Positions 10,638 through 21,858 of a DNA stretch of 64,000 bases are shown here, piece by piece (position 1 is the stretch's first letter; each line of letters opens with the position of its first letter). Origin of the DNA: Streptomyces paludis (GTDB lineage Bacteria; Actinomycetota; Actinomycetes; Streptomycetales; Streptomycetaceae); the NCBI RefSeq assembly GCF_003344965.1, contig NZ_CP031194.1, positions 8,370,001 through 8,434,000 of the forward strand. The letters are read 5' to 3'. The notes under the pieces are model-generated. The model worked only from the letters and a program-made list of their open reading frames with translations, was not told the origin of the DNA and ran no database searches. The translations under genes and the position numbers were made by a program.

Positions 10638-11219
10638 TCAGCCCCGCTCCACCGCCGCGTCCAGCCAGTGGCACAGCTGGTACAGTGCGCCCCGCGCCCG
10701 CTCGGTGTCGCCGGTGGCGAGGTAGTCGGTCTGGAGACCGGCGAAGGTGGCATTGAGCATCGTCGCCGTGATCAGCGCCGTACGCTCGGGTACGCCGCGC
10801 AGTGTCAGGCACGTGGCCACGAATTCCGCTCTCCCTCGGACGAAGTCCGGTACTGCCGTGGGCAGTCGGCCCGCTGCGGCGAGTCCTTCGATCTCGCGGA
10901 TCAGCCGTGTCATGGGCAGTTCGGCCTCGTCCAGGTTGCGCTCCCAGGCCGATCGTACGACGGCGCTGATCGGCACGGCCGGGTCTTCCCACCCCTGGGT
11001 CGTGCGTAGCGCGTGGTGCTGTTGTTCGTCCAGGCGTCGCATGACGGCGATGAGCAGCTCTTCCTTGTCCGCGAAGTGGTGTGTGAGGACGCGGGTGCTC
11101 CGGCCCAGTGCCGCGGCGATGCCGCGCAGCGTGAACTGACCGATGCCGGTGTGGGCGAGATGCCCGATCACGGCGTCGAGCACCTCGCGGCGGCGGACCG
11201 GGTTGACGGGCCGGGGCAT
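10638..11219 (-). CDS. TetR-family repressor next to an MFS exporter
   Basis: A 193-residue TetR-family regulator. The N-terminal helix-turn-helix spans about 10-55 (FTLRGIAAALGRSTRVLTHHFADKEE is the two helices plus the typical HHF...KEE ending). The remaining helices form the ligand-binding domain, which resembles the TetR_C_6/BetI-like type. It is divergent from the MFS transporter starting at 11338, and the 118-bp spacer carries an imperfect palindrome that could be its operator. The simplest reading is a drug- or metabolite-responsive repressor of that exporter. The ligand is unknown. Confidence 0.88.
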   Translation of the reverse strand: MPRPVNPVRRREVLDAVIGHLAHTGIGQFTLRGIAAALGRSTRVLTHHFADKEELLIAVMRRLDEQQHHALRTTQGWEDPAVPISAVVRSAWERNLDEAELPMTRLIREIEGLAAAGRLPTAVPDFVRGRAEFVATCLTLRGVPERTALITATMLNATFAGLQTDYLATGDTERARGALYQLCHWLDAAVERG

Positions 11220-11313
11220 GGCGTCGCCCTCCTCATCTCGGCGGTCTCCGGGGGCACCGTCAGGACCCTCGGTGTGCGGTCACTGTTTCATATCCGGCCT
11301 CGCACCCCGTAAG

Positions 11314-11329
11314 GGAAACATCTGTTACC
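11314..11329. promoter_or_regulatory. Candidate TetR operator
   Basis: Inverted repeat GGAAACA-TC-TGTTACC with six of seven bases paired, in the TetR/MFS divergent spacer and only 8 bp before the MFS start codon. Binding here would block the MFS gene. Assigned by position and symmetry only. Confidence 0.45.
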
Positions 11330-11337
11330 TTTACTTG

Positions 11338-12636
11338 GTGAGTGTGGCCTTCCGTCAAACACCGCTCTGGCTCTGTACGTTGACGCTCGCCGCCTTCGCG
11401 GTGCAGACCGACGACTTCATCATCATCGGCGTACTTCCCGAGCTCGCCCGTGACCTGCGCGTCAGCGAGGGGGCTGCCGGTCAGCTGGTGACCGTGTACT
11501 CCCTGGTCTACGCGCTCGCCGCCCCCGCCTGGGCATTGCTGCTCGCGCGGATCGACCGCAAGCGGGCGTTGTGCGGCGCGCTCGTCGTGTTCGCCGCCGC
11601 CAACCTCGCGGTCCCGCTCGTCACCTCGTTCCCGGCGCTGATGAGCCTGCGCGTCTCCGCGGCGCTCGCCGCGGCCGTCGTTCTGCCCGCAGCCCTCGCC
11701 GCGGCCGCCGCTTTGGCCCCGCCCGACCGTCGCGGCTGCTATCTCTCCATGGTGATGACCGGGCTGACCGGTGCGGTGCTGATCGGCGTCCCCGCCGGCA
11801 CGTACATCGGCGACGCCATCGGCTGGCAGGCGACCTTCGTGTTCGCGGGAGTGCTGGGCGCGGCGGCGCTGCTGCCGGCTCTCGTGACCGTGCCGCGCAG
11901 CCCTGCCGTGGTGGAACCGAGAACAGGCGTAGGGGAGTTGCTGCGCCCCGTCCTGGACCGCACCGTCCTCGTCGTCCTCCTTGTCACGGTGGTGACCGTC
12001 GCGGGGAACCTCGCCTTCCAGACGTATCTCGCGCCCTTCCTGGCCGGCCTCGCCTCGGTGACCCGCAGGCAACTGGCGCTCCTGCTGGTGCTCTCCGGCG
12101 TGGCCGGACTCGTGGGGACGCGCCTGGCGGGCCGCTGTGTGGACCAGTACGGATCGCTGCGTGCCCTCGTCGCGGCGGGTGGGCTCTTCTGCGCCGGGAT
12201 GGCCGCGTTCTGCGGGTTGTGGGTGTCCCGTCCCGTCCCGCTCCTGCCCGTCGCCGCCCTGCTGATGTGGTGGTCGGCGGCGGCCTGGGCCGTACCTCCC
12301 GCCGTCCAGGCATTGATGGTCGACCGGGTGGGCCCTGAGAGAGCGACCCAGGCGATGGCCCTGCACAGCAGCTCCGCCTATGCAGGCGCGGCGGTCGGCG
12401 GAGGTCTGGGCGGCGTCCTGGTGGTTGTCGACGCCGGTCTCCTCCCGGCGGTGGCCGCCGTCCTGGTGGGGCTCGCGCTCGGGGGCGTGTGGTGGGCCGC
12501 GCGGTCCGCCCGGCCGGGGGCGAACGTCCCGAACAGGTCTGCCGGGCCCGGGAAGCCGGAGGCGAACACCGCCGGGAGCGAACACGGTGCGCGGGCGGCC
12601 GGGGGGCCACCGGCGGTGAGGGACGGAGAGCTGTGA
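11338..12636 (+). CDS. MFS efflux transporter, DHA1 type (12 TM)
   Basis: A 432-residue integral membrane protein with twelve predicted helices, of the drug:H+ antiporter-1/CmlR-AraJ type. The first helix and motif-A region run FIIIGVLPELARDLRVSEGAAGQ and then LARIDRKRALCGAL. GTG 11338 is the first sensible start before helix 1. It has no close Shine-Dalgarno (AAGGGA is about 21 nt away), so the start is uncertain. After the last helix there is a 50-residue hydrophilic Gly/Ala/Pro tail that is not typical of the family. It is paired with the divergent TetR gene, so an exporter of a small toxic compound is likely; the substrate cannot be read from sequence. Confidence 0.88.
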   Translation: MSVAFRQTPLWLCTLTLAAFAVQTDDFIIIGVLPELARDLRVSEGAAGQLVTVYSLVYALAAPAWALLLARIDRKRALCGALVVFAAANLAVPLVTSFPALMSLRVSAALAAAVVLPAALAAAAALAPPDRRGCYLSMVMTGLTGAVLIGVPAGTYIGDAIGWQATFVFAGVLGAAALLPALVTVPRSPAVVEPRTGVGELLRPVLDRTVLVVLLVTVVTVAGNLAFQTYLAPFLAGLASVTRRQLALLLVLSGVAGLVGTRLAGRCVDQYGSLRALVAAGGLFCAGMAAFCGLWVSRPVPLLPVAALLMWWSAAAWAVPPAVQALMVDRVGPERATQAMALHSSSAYAGAAVGGGLGGVLVVVDAGLLPAVAAVLVGLALGGVWWAARSARPGANVPNRSAGPGKPEANTAGSEHGARAAGGPPAVRDGEL

Positions 12637-12942
12637 GGTGGCGGGCACGGTCGGGGAACGGACCGTACCTACGGAGTCCGCGCATCACCGCCGAACCCCA
12701 TGAGGACGGCGAGCGCGTCGCGACGCCGGGCGGTCTCGGTGAACCCGGCCACGGCCGCGTCGGCAGTGTCCGCGTGACGGCCCTTCGACCGGATCCGGCC
12801 CGCCCTGTGGACGGACCGGAGCAGCGTCGCCGCAGTCTTCCGCGGTGTCGAAGGGGGTCTGGTCACCGTCCTCAGACCGGGCACGCGCCTGGCGCTCGTA
12901 GCAGCCGAAGACCTGGGCGGCGATTACCTGACGGGCACCCCG
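12637..12942. other. Spacer with no recognisable gene
   Basis: About 306 bp between the MFS gene and the HNH-like gene. A short minus-strand frame (12669-12884, 71 residues, containing GFTETARRRDALAVLMGFG) has coding-like composition and could be the decayed tail of a lost gene, but no family was recognised. Confidence 0.35.
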
Positions 12943-13386
12943 TCAGCGGCGGCGGCCGGTGGCCAGGATGACGAGGAACTGGCCGCCGCCCGGCTCGATG
13001 GCGGCGGTCACCGGCAGCCCCGGGACCAGCCGGGAGAACCGGTCCACCAGCCAATCGGCCGCCTCCTGGGCGTCCTTCCTGGTCGGGCAGCGGCCCACCA
13101 TCTCGCGGCCCCCCTTGCGCTCCAGCCTTTCGGCAACGGCGATCAGCGGCGCGGGTTCGACCACGTACAGGTGGTCCGGCCAGGCGATGACCACCTTGAC
13201 CGCACCCTTGCGGGTGTTGCACCCGCGGTGCGCGAGCCGCTCGGCGACCTTGGCCTTCCGGTCGGCGGTCCGGCTGTCGACACTGGGGCCCCGCGGGTCG
13301 TTCACCGACATGCCGGGGTCGACCGTTTCGTCGCACACCCAGCAGCGCCAGCCGTCACTCTCGGCCACATCATCAAGGAGACTCAC
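12943..13386 (-). CDS. Conserved HNH-like zinc-binding protein of unknown role
   Basis: A 147-residue protein of a type very common in Streptomyces. The first half carries CWVC (near 15-18), then HRGCNTRKG (near 53-61). This C-x2-C...H-x2-C-N spacing recalls an HNH-nuclease zinc knuckle, but no full HNH catalytic triad is evident. The second half (RKDAQEAADWLVDRFSRL and an ATGRRR end) looks like a small alpha/beta domain. It is monocistronic between the MFS gene and the effector gene. Function is unknown; a nuclease or nucleic-acid-binding role is only a possibility. Confidence 0.75.
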   Translation of the reverse strand: MSLLDDVAESDGWRCWVCDETVDPGMSVNDPRGPSVDSRTADRKAKVAERLAHRGCNTRKGAVKVVIAWPDHLYVVEPAPLIAVAERLERKGGREMVGRCPTRKDAQEAADWLVDRFSRLVPGLPVTAAIEPGGGQFLVILATGRRR

Positions 13387-13617
13387 CCGAGCAACCTAGC
13401 CTGCCCGGCCGCCGCACCACACACCAGGGCAGCCGGGCGACACCACAACCAAGATCAATAATCGGACGCGCCAACTGCGCCACAAAGCCTGAGTTCACCC
13501 GATCGAGTAACTACGATGCGGCGGAGAAAGGCTCATGATGGCGGCCTCGATCGGTGATGCGCGGGCCACATCCTCAAAGTGGTGCCGTGAGGACTGCTTC
13601 GGTTCAGGGCGTCCGGC

Positions 13618-15367
13618 ATGGCATGGGATCAGGGAGATTCTTTGACGCGCGACCGCTTGTCGATGGCCACCTCCGCGCAGCGGGAGCCGAAGGCCGTGCC
13701 GGTGGCCCGGGCGGTCAACGCGCAGGGCTGGACGCCCGGGACACCGCTGGACCGGGCCGGTGTGACGGCGCTTCAGCCGGCCGTGGGCAATGCCGTGGTC
13801 GCCCGGCTGGTCGAGGAGCAGCGGTCCGCTCACGATCCCGGCTCTGGGCATACGGACGGGGCCGTGCAGCGGTCGGCCGTCCATGAGGTGTTGCGCGGCG
13901 CGGGTCGGCCGATGGACGGCGAGCTGCGCCAGGAGATGGAGACCCGGTTCGGCGGCGCGGACTTCTCCGACGTACGTCTGCACACGGGAGCCCAGGCCCG
14001 CCGCTCGGCCGAGGAGGTCGGGGCGCTTGCCTACACGTCGGGCAGCAGCATCGTCATCGGTGACGGCGGCCGCCGGAAAGCACACTCTCGCTCACGAACT
14101 CGGGCATGTCCTGCAACAGCGGCAGGGGCCGGTGGGCGGTGAAGCCGACCCGCGCGGCCTGCGTATCTCCCGGCCCACCGATCCACTGGAGGTGGCGGCC
14201 GAGCGGCAGGCCCACGAGGTGATGCGGGGGCAGGTGCCGGTGCTGCGGCAGGCCGACAGCGGCACGCCGGTTGGGCGGGAAGCCGCGGCCTCCCCGGGGG
14301 CCGTGCCGGCCGTCCAGCTCGCCCCGCTCCACGTCACGTACGAAGGGGACGGGGCCACGGGCCCGCGGGCCGTTGACTCCGACAACGAGCAGGACGTCCG
14401 CCGGTTTGTTTTCGATTCGATCCTCAAGGGCAACCACGAGGCGGTCGCGCTCGTCATGAACCGTCTCGGAGCCCTCGATCCGCAGCCGGCCTATCTCGCC
14501 AACCTCCGCGAGGTGGTGTCCCAGGCCCCCGCCCAGGAAGGCGTTCGCATCCCGCCGCTGGTTCACTTCATCTGGATCGGCGGAGGCATCAGCAAGGGCG
14601 CGCTCGACAACGTCCTCGCGTGGGCGGAGAAGGCCCAGAACTCCGACTGGCGCATCAACCTCTGGACGGACAGGCGCAGTTCCTGGTCGTGGGCCGACTC
14701 GCTCCGGGTGAAGGTGTCCAAGGCGATCGAGTTCAAGTACATCGAGGACGCACTCGACGAGCGGGTCGCCGCCACGTACGAGAAGGCGACCAAGGGTCCG
14801 ACGATGGCGTACCCCCTGGCCTCCGACATCGCCCGGTACAGCATCCTCAAGAAGCTCGGCGGTGTGTACGCCGATGTGGACCTGGGGTCCGGGACGATCG
14901 ACCTCAAGCAGACCAGGCCGGCGCTCCGCGAGAACGACGTCCCAATCCTCGGCTCTCTCATCCGGGACGAGAACAGCCTCAACGCCTCCCTCTCGGCGGC
15001 GGGGGCCTCACCCGTCACGGGCGCCGCGACCGCGGAGCAGGTCAGGACCGCGGCCCGCTATCTCCTCGGCACGGGCGGCTACGGAAACCACTTCATCGGC
15101 GTGCAGCAGAACTCCGCCGTCATGGACAAGATGATCGACAAGGTCGCCCGATCCATCGGGGACATGGACGCCGAAGAACTCCACATGGCCGGCCCCGTGG
15201 CGACCGGGCCCTTCGCCCTCATCCAGGTGGTCGACCAGCACCTCAGCTCGGAGTTCGGCGTCCAGAGCCTCCAGGCCGGAGAGCACCAGCTGTTCCAGCA
15301 GGTGGGCAAGCAGTTCCACGACCACATGCAGTGGCTGACCGCCGAGAGCGAGAACCAGAACTACTGA
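13618..15367 (+). pseudogene. DUF4157 (eCIS core) plus GT44-like glycosyltransferase toxin, one frameshift
   Basis: Two overlapping frames make one protein of about 580 residues. The first (13618 to ~14070) contains the DUF4157 domain (GRPMDGELRQEMETRFG, FSDVRLHTGAQARRSAEEVG). After a +1 shift the second continues with LAHELGHVLQQRQG, the HExxH end of DUF4157, then a linker and a glycosyltransferase domain from about 14550: VHFIWIGGGIS, then ASDIARYSILKKLGGVYAD followed by VDL (the DXD motif), then GGYGNHFIG. That domain resembles the sugar-binding DXD/TcdA-TcdB glucosyltransferases. DUF4157 marks proteins loaded into extracellular contractile injection systems, so this looks like a secreted toxin effector. 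The shift is one extra C in ggcggccgccgg at 14066-14075. Start could be ATG 13618 or TTG 13642, which has AGGGAGA five bases upstream. Confidence 0.8.
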
Positions 15368-15402
15368 CACCGAGCACAGCGGGCGCCGGCGGATGGACGA
15401 GT

Positions 15403-15421
15403 AACTGACCCACCGTCAGTT
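15403..15421. terminator. Hairpin after the effector gene
   Basis: AACTGAC-CCACC-GTCAGTT, a perfect 7-bp stem 36 bp after the effector stop codon and before the lactonase gene. It could be a terminator or an operator for the downstream gene. Confidence 0.4.
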
Positions 15422-15602
15422 CCCGGCTTTCTCTCCGTGTTTCCACTGCCACACAGGCCAGAGTCGACGAACGCGCTGCCAGGACGGCCTCGCCGCCCGA
15501 GCGCGAGACCGGCAGCAGGCCATGCAGGGAAATCCAAGGAGGGCATGAAATGCGCGAAAACTGTGCGCGCCGGGGAGACGAGGCTCACATGGAGGGCACG
15601 GC

Positions 15603-16970
15603 ATGAGTCACCTTTCGCGACGCGCCTTCGTCCAGGGATCCGGGATTGCCGTGGGGTCCGCCTTCCTCGCTTCCCCCACCTCCGCACGTGCGGCCGATTC
15701 CTCCGCGGGCGCGGCCGGCCGAAGGCTCTTCGCCTATGTCGGCTTCGGAACCGAGGACTGGAACGGCGGACCCACCGGCGGTGGCATCAAGGTATTCCGC
15801 GTCAATATGACCGACGGATCGCTGAGCCCCGTGAGCGAGACCGGACCGGACGTCGCGGACATGAACTGCGACGGTATCTGCACTTCCGCCGATGGGCGCT
15901 TCGTTTACGGCACCAATCGTACGACGGCGCAGCACAGCATCCCCGGTTACGGCGGTGGAGTTTATGCTTTCCGCGTCAATTCCGCGGACGGATCGCTGAA
16001 GCACACCGAGACCGTGCATTCCATGGGCGCCAATCCGTCCGCCGTTCTGGTCGACAGTACGAACAGCAGGTTGATCGCGAGCAATCGCGGGGCGATCAAC
16101 CGGGTCACCTTGATCGCGCAAAAGCGCGGCAAATGGGTCATCGAGCGGCCTACGGACGATGCCACCGTCACCCTGTTCCCTCTCGGAGCGGACAGGTCGA
16201 TCGGTGACCCCTTGGACGTCGCCACCTTCCCCGAAGGGATGGTGCCCGGGAGCGAGCAGCTGCGGCCCCAGGACCTGGGGGCGACCTCCATGGTTCAGAA
16301 CGGCCCGGCGTGCCACGGCATGGCGCTCGACAGCACGGAGCGTTGGCTCATCGCGACGGACAATGGCTACGACCATATCTATGTCTACCCGCACGGGCCC
16401 CGTTCCCGCCGGCTGACGGGAAAGGCATATCCGGTAGCGGCGGGATCCGGCCCCAGGCACGTGGCGACACATCCGAAGGCTCCGTTCTTCTTCGTCACCA
16501 ACGAATGGTCCCCGTCCATCTCCGCCTTTCAGCTGAACGAAAGGACCGGCGCTGTCCGGCACATTCAGACAATCGGTGTCTCTGCCGACAACCTGAATCC
16601 GGGCACGTACGACGGCAGCGTCTTCGCATACGACGGACCTTCGCCCTCGGACATACGCGTGCACCCGAACGGCCGGTTCGTCTACGCCTCCACGCGCCGG
16701 ATACACAGCGCCCAGGGCGGGAGCGACACCATTACCTCCTATGCGTTCGACCAGGGTACGGGGCGTCTCAAGCTCGTGGACGAGATCGAGACCGGAGGGA
16801 AAATGCAGCGCGAGTTCAATATCGAACCGTCCGGCACCTTCCTTTTCGCCTGCAACCAGAACTCGAACAACGTGACCACCTTCGCCCTGGACGGCAGGAC
16901 CGGCAAAATGCGTCAGGTCGCGACGACCCACGTGCCCCGGGCAACGGTCATCAGCTTCGCGTCGCTCTGA
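15603..16970 (+). CDS. Tat-exported lactonase-like seven-bladed beta-propeller protein
   Basis: A 455-residue protein with GGAGG 10 nt upstream of ATG 15603. Its first 30 residues are a twin-arginine signal (SRRAFVQG, hydrophobic stretch, then TSARAAD cleavage site), so it is exported folded. The mature part is a repeated beta-propeller of the 6-phosphogluconolactonase/YbhE-like lactonase family: blades carry LFAYVGFGT, DGRFVYGTN, GSGPRHVATHP, NGRFVYAS and SGTFLFACNQNSNNV. Family members hydrolyse lactones or simply bind ligands; secretion makes a role in the pentose pathway unlikely. It stands alone, 235 bp after the effector gene. Codon use is less GC-biased than in its neighbours (many AAT, ATT and TCC codons), which hints at separate acquisition. 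Confidence 0.87.
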   Translation: MSHLSRRAFVQGSGIAVGSAFLASPTSARAADSSAGAAGRRLFAYVGFGTEDWNGGPTGGGIKVFRVNMTDGSLSPVSETGPDVADMNCDGICTSADGRFVYGTNRTTAQHSIPGYGGGVYAFRVNSADGSLKHTETVHSMGANPSAVLVDSTNSRLIASNRGAINRVTLIAQKRGKWVIERPTDDATVTLFPLGADRSIGDPLDVATFPEGMVPGSEQLRPQDLGATSMVQNGPACHGMALDSTERWLIATDNGYDHIYVYPHGPRSRRLTGKAYPVAAGSGPRHVATHPKAPFFFVTNEWSPSISAFQLNERTGAVRHIQTIGVSADNLNPGTYDGSVFAYDGPSPSDIRVHPNGRFVYASTRRIHSAQGGSDTITSYAFDQGTGRLKLVDEIETGGKMQREFNIEPSGTFLFACNQNSNNVTTFALDGRTGKMRQVATTHVPRATVISFASL

Positions 16971-17221
16971 CCCGTCCGGCGCCGCCCTTGTGGGCGCGAG
17001 CAGGCCCGGGGCCGTCCACCGGGCCGGTACGGGACGCGGAGATCCTCAACGCCCCGCTCCCCGCACCGGCACGGCCGGTCGGGCCCGGGCCCGCGGCGGT
17101 GCCGACGGCAGCGGCTCCACCGCGGGCGGCATGATGGGGTGATTGAGTACGACCTTGTACGATTGCGCCGCCCAGCCCCAGGCCAGGTAGCCGCCCCCGA
17201 CAGAACGGACTCCACCGCACC

Positions 17222-17971
17222 ATGTCCGACCCGGCCACCGAGCCTGCCCCGGGCCGCCTCCTGGTGGTCGAGGACGATCCCAGCATCCGCATGCTGCTGG
17301 AGTCGGCGCTGCGGCTGTCCGGCTACGAGGTCTTCGGCGCGGCCACCGGCCAGGAAGCCCTTCGGGAGGTGGAGGGCTGCCGTCCGGACCTCGTGCTTCT
17401 CGACATCATGCTGCCCGACCTGGACGGCCTGGAGGTCACGCGCAGGCTGCGCGCGGGCGGGGACCGAACGCCGGTGCTGTTCCTGACGGCGCGCGGAGAG
17501 CTGGCCGACCGTATCGCGGGCCTGAGCGCGGGCGGCGACGACTATGTGACCAAGCCGTTCAGCATCGAGGAGGTGCTGCTGCGCATCCGCGCCATTCTCC
17601 GCCGGACCCACCCGGACCACGTGTTCGGCCCCGACAGCGCCGACAACGGGATCCTGCGCTTCACCGACCTGGAGCTGGACGAGAACGCCCACGAGGTGCA
17701 CCGGGCCGGCGTGTACATCCCGCTGTCCCCGACCGAGTTCAACCTGCTCACGTACCTCATGGAGAATCCCAACCGGGTACTGAGCAAGGCCAGGATCCTC
17801 GACCAGGTCTGGGGATACGACTTCGCGGGCGACGGCCGCATCGTCGAGACCTACATCAAATATCTGCGCCGCAAGATCGACCGCTTCGATCCACCCCTGC
17901 TGCACACCGTGCGCGGCGTCGGCTACTGTCTGCGGCTTCCCCAGGGTCACACGAGCGGAGCCGATCGGTGA
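17222..17971 (+). CDS. OmpR/PhoB-type response regulator
   Basis: A 249-residue response regulator. The receiver domain (about 13-125) has the acidic pair VVEDDPS, phospho-acceptor Asp near 61 in LVLLDIMLPDLDG, conserved Thr in LFLTARG and Lys in YVTKPFS. A winged-helix DNA-binding domain fills about 145-240 (LSPTEFNLLTYLMENPNRVLS, then IVETYIKYLRRKID and RGVGYCLR). It overlaps the following kinase gene by four bases (GTGA), so the two are translationally coupled. Its trigger and targets are not visible. Confidence 0.95.
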   Translation: MSDPATEPAPGRLLVVEDDPSIRMLLESALRLSGYEVFGAATGQEALREVEGCRPDLVLLDIMLPDLDGLEVTRRLRAGGDRTPVLFLTARGELADRIAGLSAGGDDYVTKPFSIEEVLLRIRAILRRTHPDHVFGPDSADNGILRFTDLELDENAHEVHRAGVYIPLSPTEFNLLTYLMENPNRVLSKARILDQVWGYDFAGDGRIVETYIKYLRRKIDRFDPPLLHTVRGVGYCLRLPQGHTSGADR

Positions 17972-19497
17972 CTCGCCGCCGGTGGACACCGCGCCCCCGC
18001 TCGCTGCGCGGCCGGCTCGTGTGGGGGGTGACCCTGCTGGCCGCGGCGGCGGTGCTGACCGCGCAGGCCATCGGGGTCGCGGGGATGAACGCGTGGCTGC
18101 TCGGCCGGGTCGACCAGCAGCTCCAAGCCTTCACACTTCCGGACCGCGCCACCGCGCCCTCGGCCGTACCGCCCGTCACACCCGGCCCGGACGTCATCAC
18201 CCTTCCCTCCGACTTCCGGGTCACCTTCTACAGCTCCGCGGGCAACGTACAGAGTGCCATCGGCGGAGGAGGCAGGCCGAGCCCGAAGCTCCCGCGGTCC
18301 ACCGGCGATCTGCGTCTGACGCGGGGTCAGGAGGCCACCGTCCCGGCCGAGTCCGGAGACGGGCAGTGGAGGGTCCTGTGGCGGGACGTCCCGCTGCGGG
18401 ACACCTCGTACGTGGTCGCCCTGCCCCTCGACACGGTGGAGGGCGCCTTGTCGAAGCAGCTCGCCCTCAACGCGATCGTCCTCGCCGCGGTCGTGGCCGG
18501 TCTGATCGTCGTCGGCCGCTCGGTGGTCCGCCTCGGCCTCCGCCCGCTGACCCTCATGGAGCACACGGCCCAGGGCATCACCGAGGGGGACCTCGGCCTG
18601 CGACTGCCCGACACGGACCCGCGCACCGAGACCGGCCGCCTGGGCACGGTACTCAACGACATGCTCGACCGCCTCCAACAGGCCCTTCGGCAGAGGGAGT
18701 TCTCGGAGGCTCGACTGCGCCGCTTCGTGGCCGACGCCGGACACGAACTGCGTACGCCCCTCACCACGGTCCAGGGCTTCGCCCAGCTCGCGCTGCGTCA
18801 CCCCGACCGCCCCGCCGAACAGCGCCGGGAGGCCGACGAACAACTCGCCCGCAACGCCGAGCGCATGACCCTCCTCATCGACGACCTGCTGCTGCTCGCC
18901 AAGCTCGACCAGGAGCCTTCCTACCGCAGCGACATCGTCGATCTGCTGTCCCTCGCGGCGGACGCGGTGAGCGCGGCGGCCGTTCGCGCGGACGGCGAGC
19001 ACCGAGTGACGCTCAGCCCTCTCGGCGAGACGTCCGAGAACGCCGAACTGGAGGTCGTGGAGACGGTGGGCGATTCCGATCGCCTCCTCCAAGTCGTCAA
19101 CAACCTCTTGTCCAACGCCCTCGCCCACACACCGCCGGGCACTCCGGTCGACCTGCGCGTCGGGACCGCGCGGGCCGGAGCGGCCATGGGCGGCACCGAC
19201 CGGCCCGGCCGCACCAGCGCCTCTCCGCCCGTGGCGGAGTCCACACCGATCGGTGTGATCGAAGTCGCTGACCACGGCCCCGGACTGGCGCCGGATGAGG
19301 CCGAGCGGGTCTTCGAGCGCTTCTACCGGGTCGATCCCTCCCGTTCCCGCGACCGGGGCGGCAGCGGCCTCGGACTCGCCATCGCCTCGGCGGTCGCCCA
19401 GGGCCACGGCGGCCGGGTGGAACTGGACATCGCTCCGGGCGAGGGCTGCACCTTCCGGCTGGTCCTCCCGCTGGCCGGCGGCGACCGCCGGACCTGA
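17968..19497 (+). CDS. Membrane sensor histidine kinase, partner of the upstream OmpR regulator
   Basis: A 509-residue kinase starting GTG 17968 inside the regulator stop codon. Transmembrane helix 1 lies near 12-35, an extracytoplasmic sensor near 40-160 and helix 2 near 165-190. A HAMP segment follows, then the phospho-accepting His near 259 in DAGHELRTPLTTV, then the ATPase domain with N box (VVNNLLSNALAHTPPG), G1 (DHGPGLAPDEAERVFERF) and G2 (GGSGLGLAIASAVAQGHGG). A Gly/Pro-rich insert of about 25 residues interrupts the ATPase domain between the N and G1 boxes. It resembles the TcrY/PrrB/MprB group of actinobacterial kinases. The signal sensed is unknown. Confidence 0.95.
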   Translation: MTRRRWTPRPRSLRGRLVWGVTLLAAAAVLTAQAIGVAGMNAWLLGRVDQQLQAFTLPDRATAPSAVPPVTPGPDVITLPSDFRVTFYSSAGNVQSAIGGGGRPSPKLPRSTGDLRLTRGQEATVPAESGDGQWRVLWRDVPLRDTSYVVALPLDTVEGALSKQLALNAIVLAAVVAGLIVVGRSVVRLGLRPLTLMEHTAQGITEGDLGLRLPDTDPRTETGRLGTVLNDMLDRLQQALRQREFSEARLRRFVADAGHELRTPLTTVQGFAQLALRHPDRPAEQRREADEQLARNAERMTLLIDDLLLLAKLDQEPSYRSDIVDLLSLAADAVSAAAVRADGEHRVTLSPLGETSENAELEVVETVGDSDRLLQVVNNLLSNALAHTPPGTPVDLRVGTARAGAAMGGTDRPGRTSASPPVAESTPIGVIEVADHGPGLAPDEAERVFERFYRVDPSRSRDRGGSGLGLAIASAVAQGHGGRVELDIAPGEGCTFRLVLPLAGGDRRT

Positions 19498-19530
19498 AGC
19501 GACCGCCGTACCTGATTCTCCGACGATGTG

Positions 19531-21815
<2,285 letters not shown>

Positions 21816-21825
21816 GACTCCAGTA

Positions 21826-21858
21826 TTGCACACTCTGCAAGTATTGCTTGATGTGCAA
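21826..21858. promoter_or_regulatory. Twin TetR operators upstream of the TetR-DHA2 operon
   Basis: Two adjacent dyads: TTGCA-N5-TGCAA at 21826-21840 and TTGC-N7-GCAA at 21844-21858. Both share the 15-bp span TTGC...GCAA and are centred 18 bp apart, 11-43 bp before the TetR start codon. The pair is far more AT-rich than its surroundings and probably overlaps the promoter. Confidence 0.65.
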
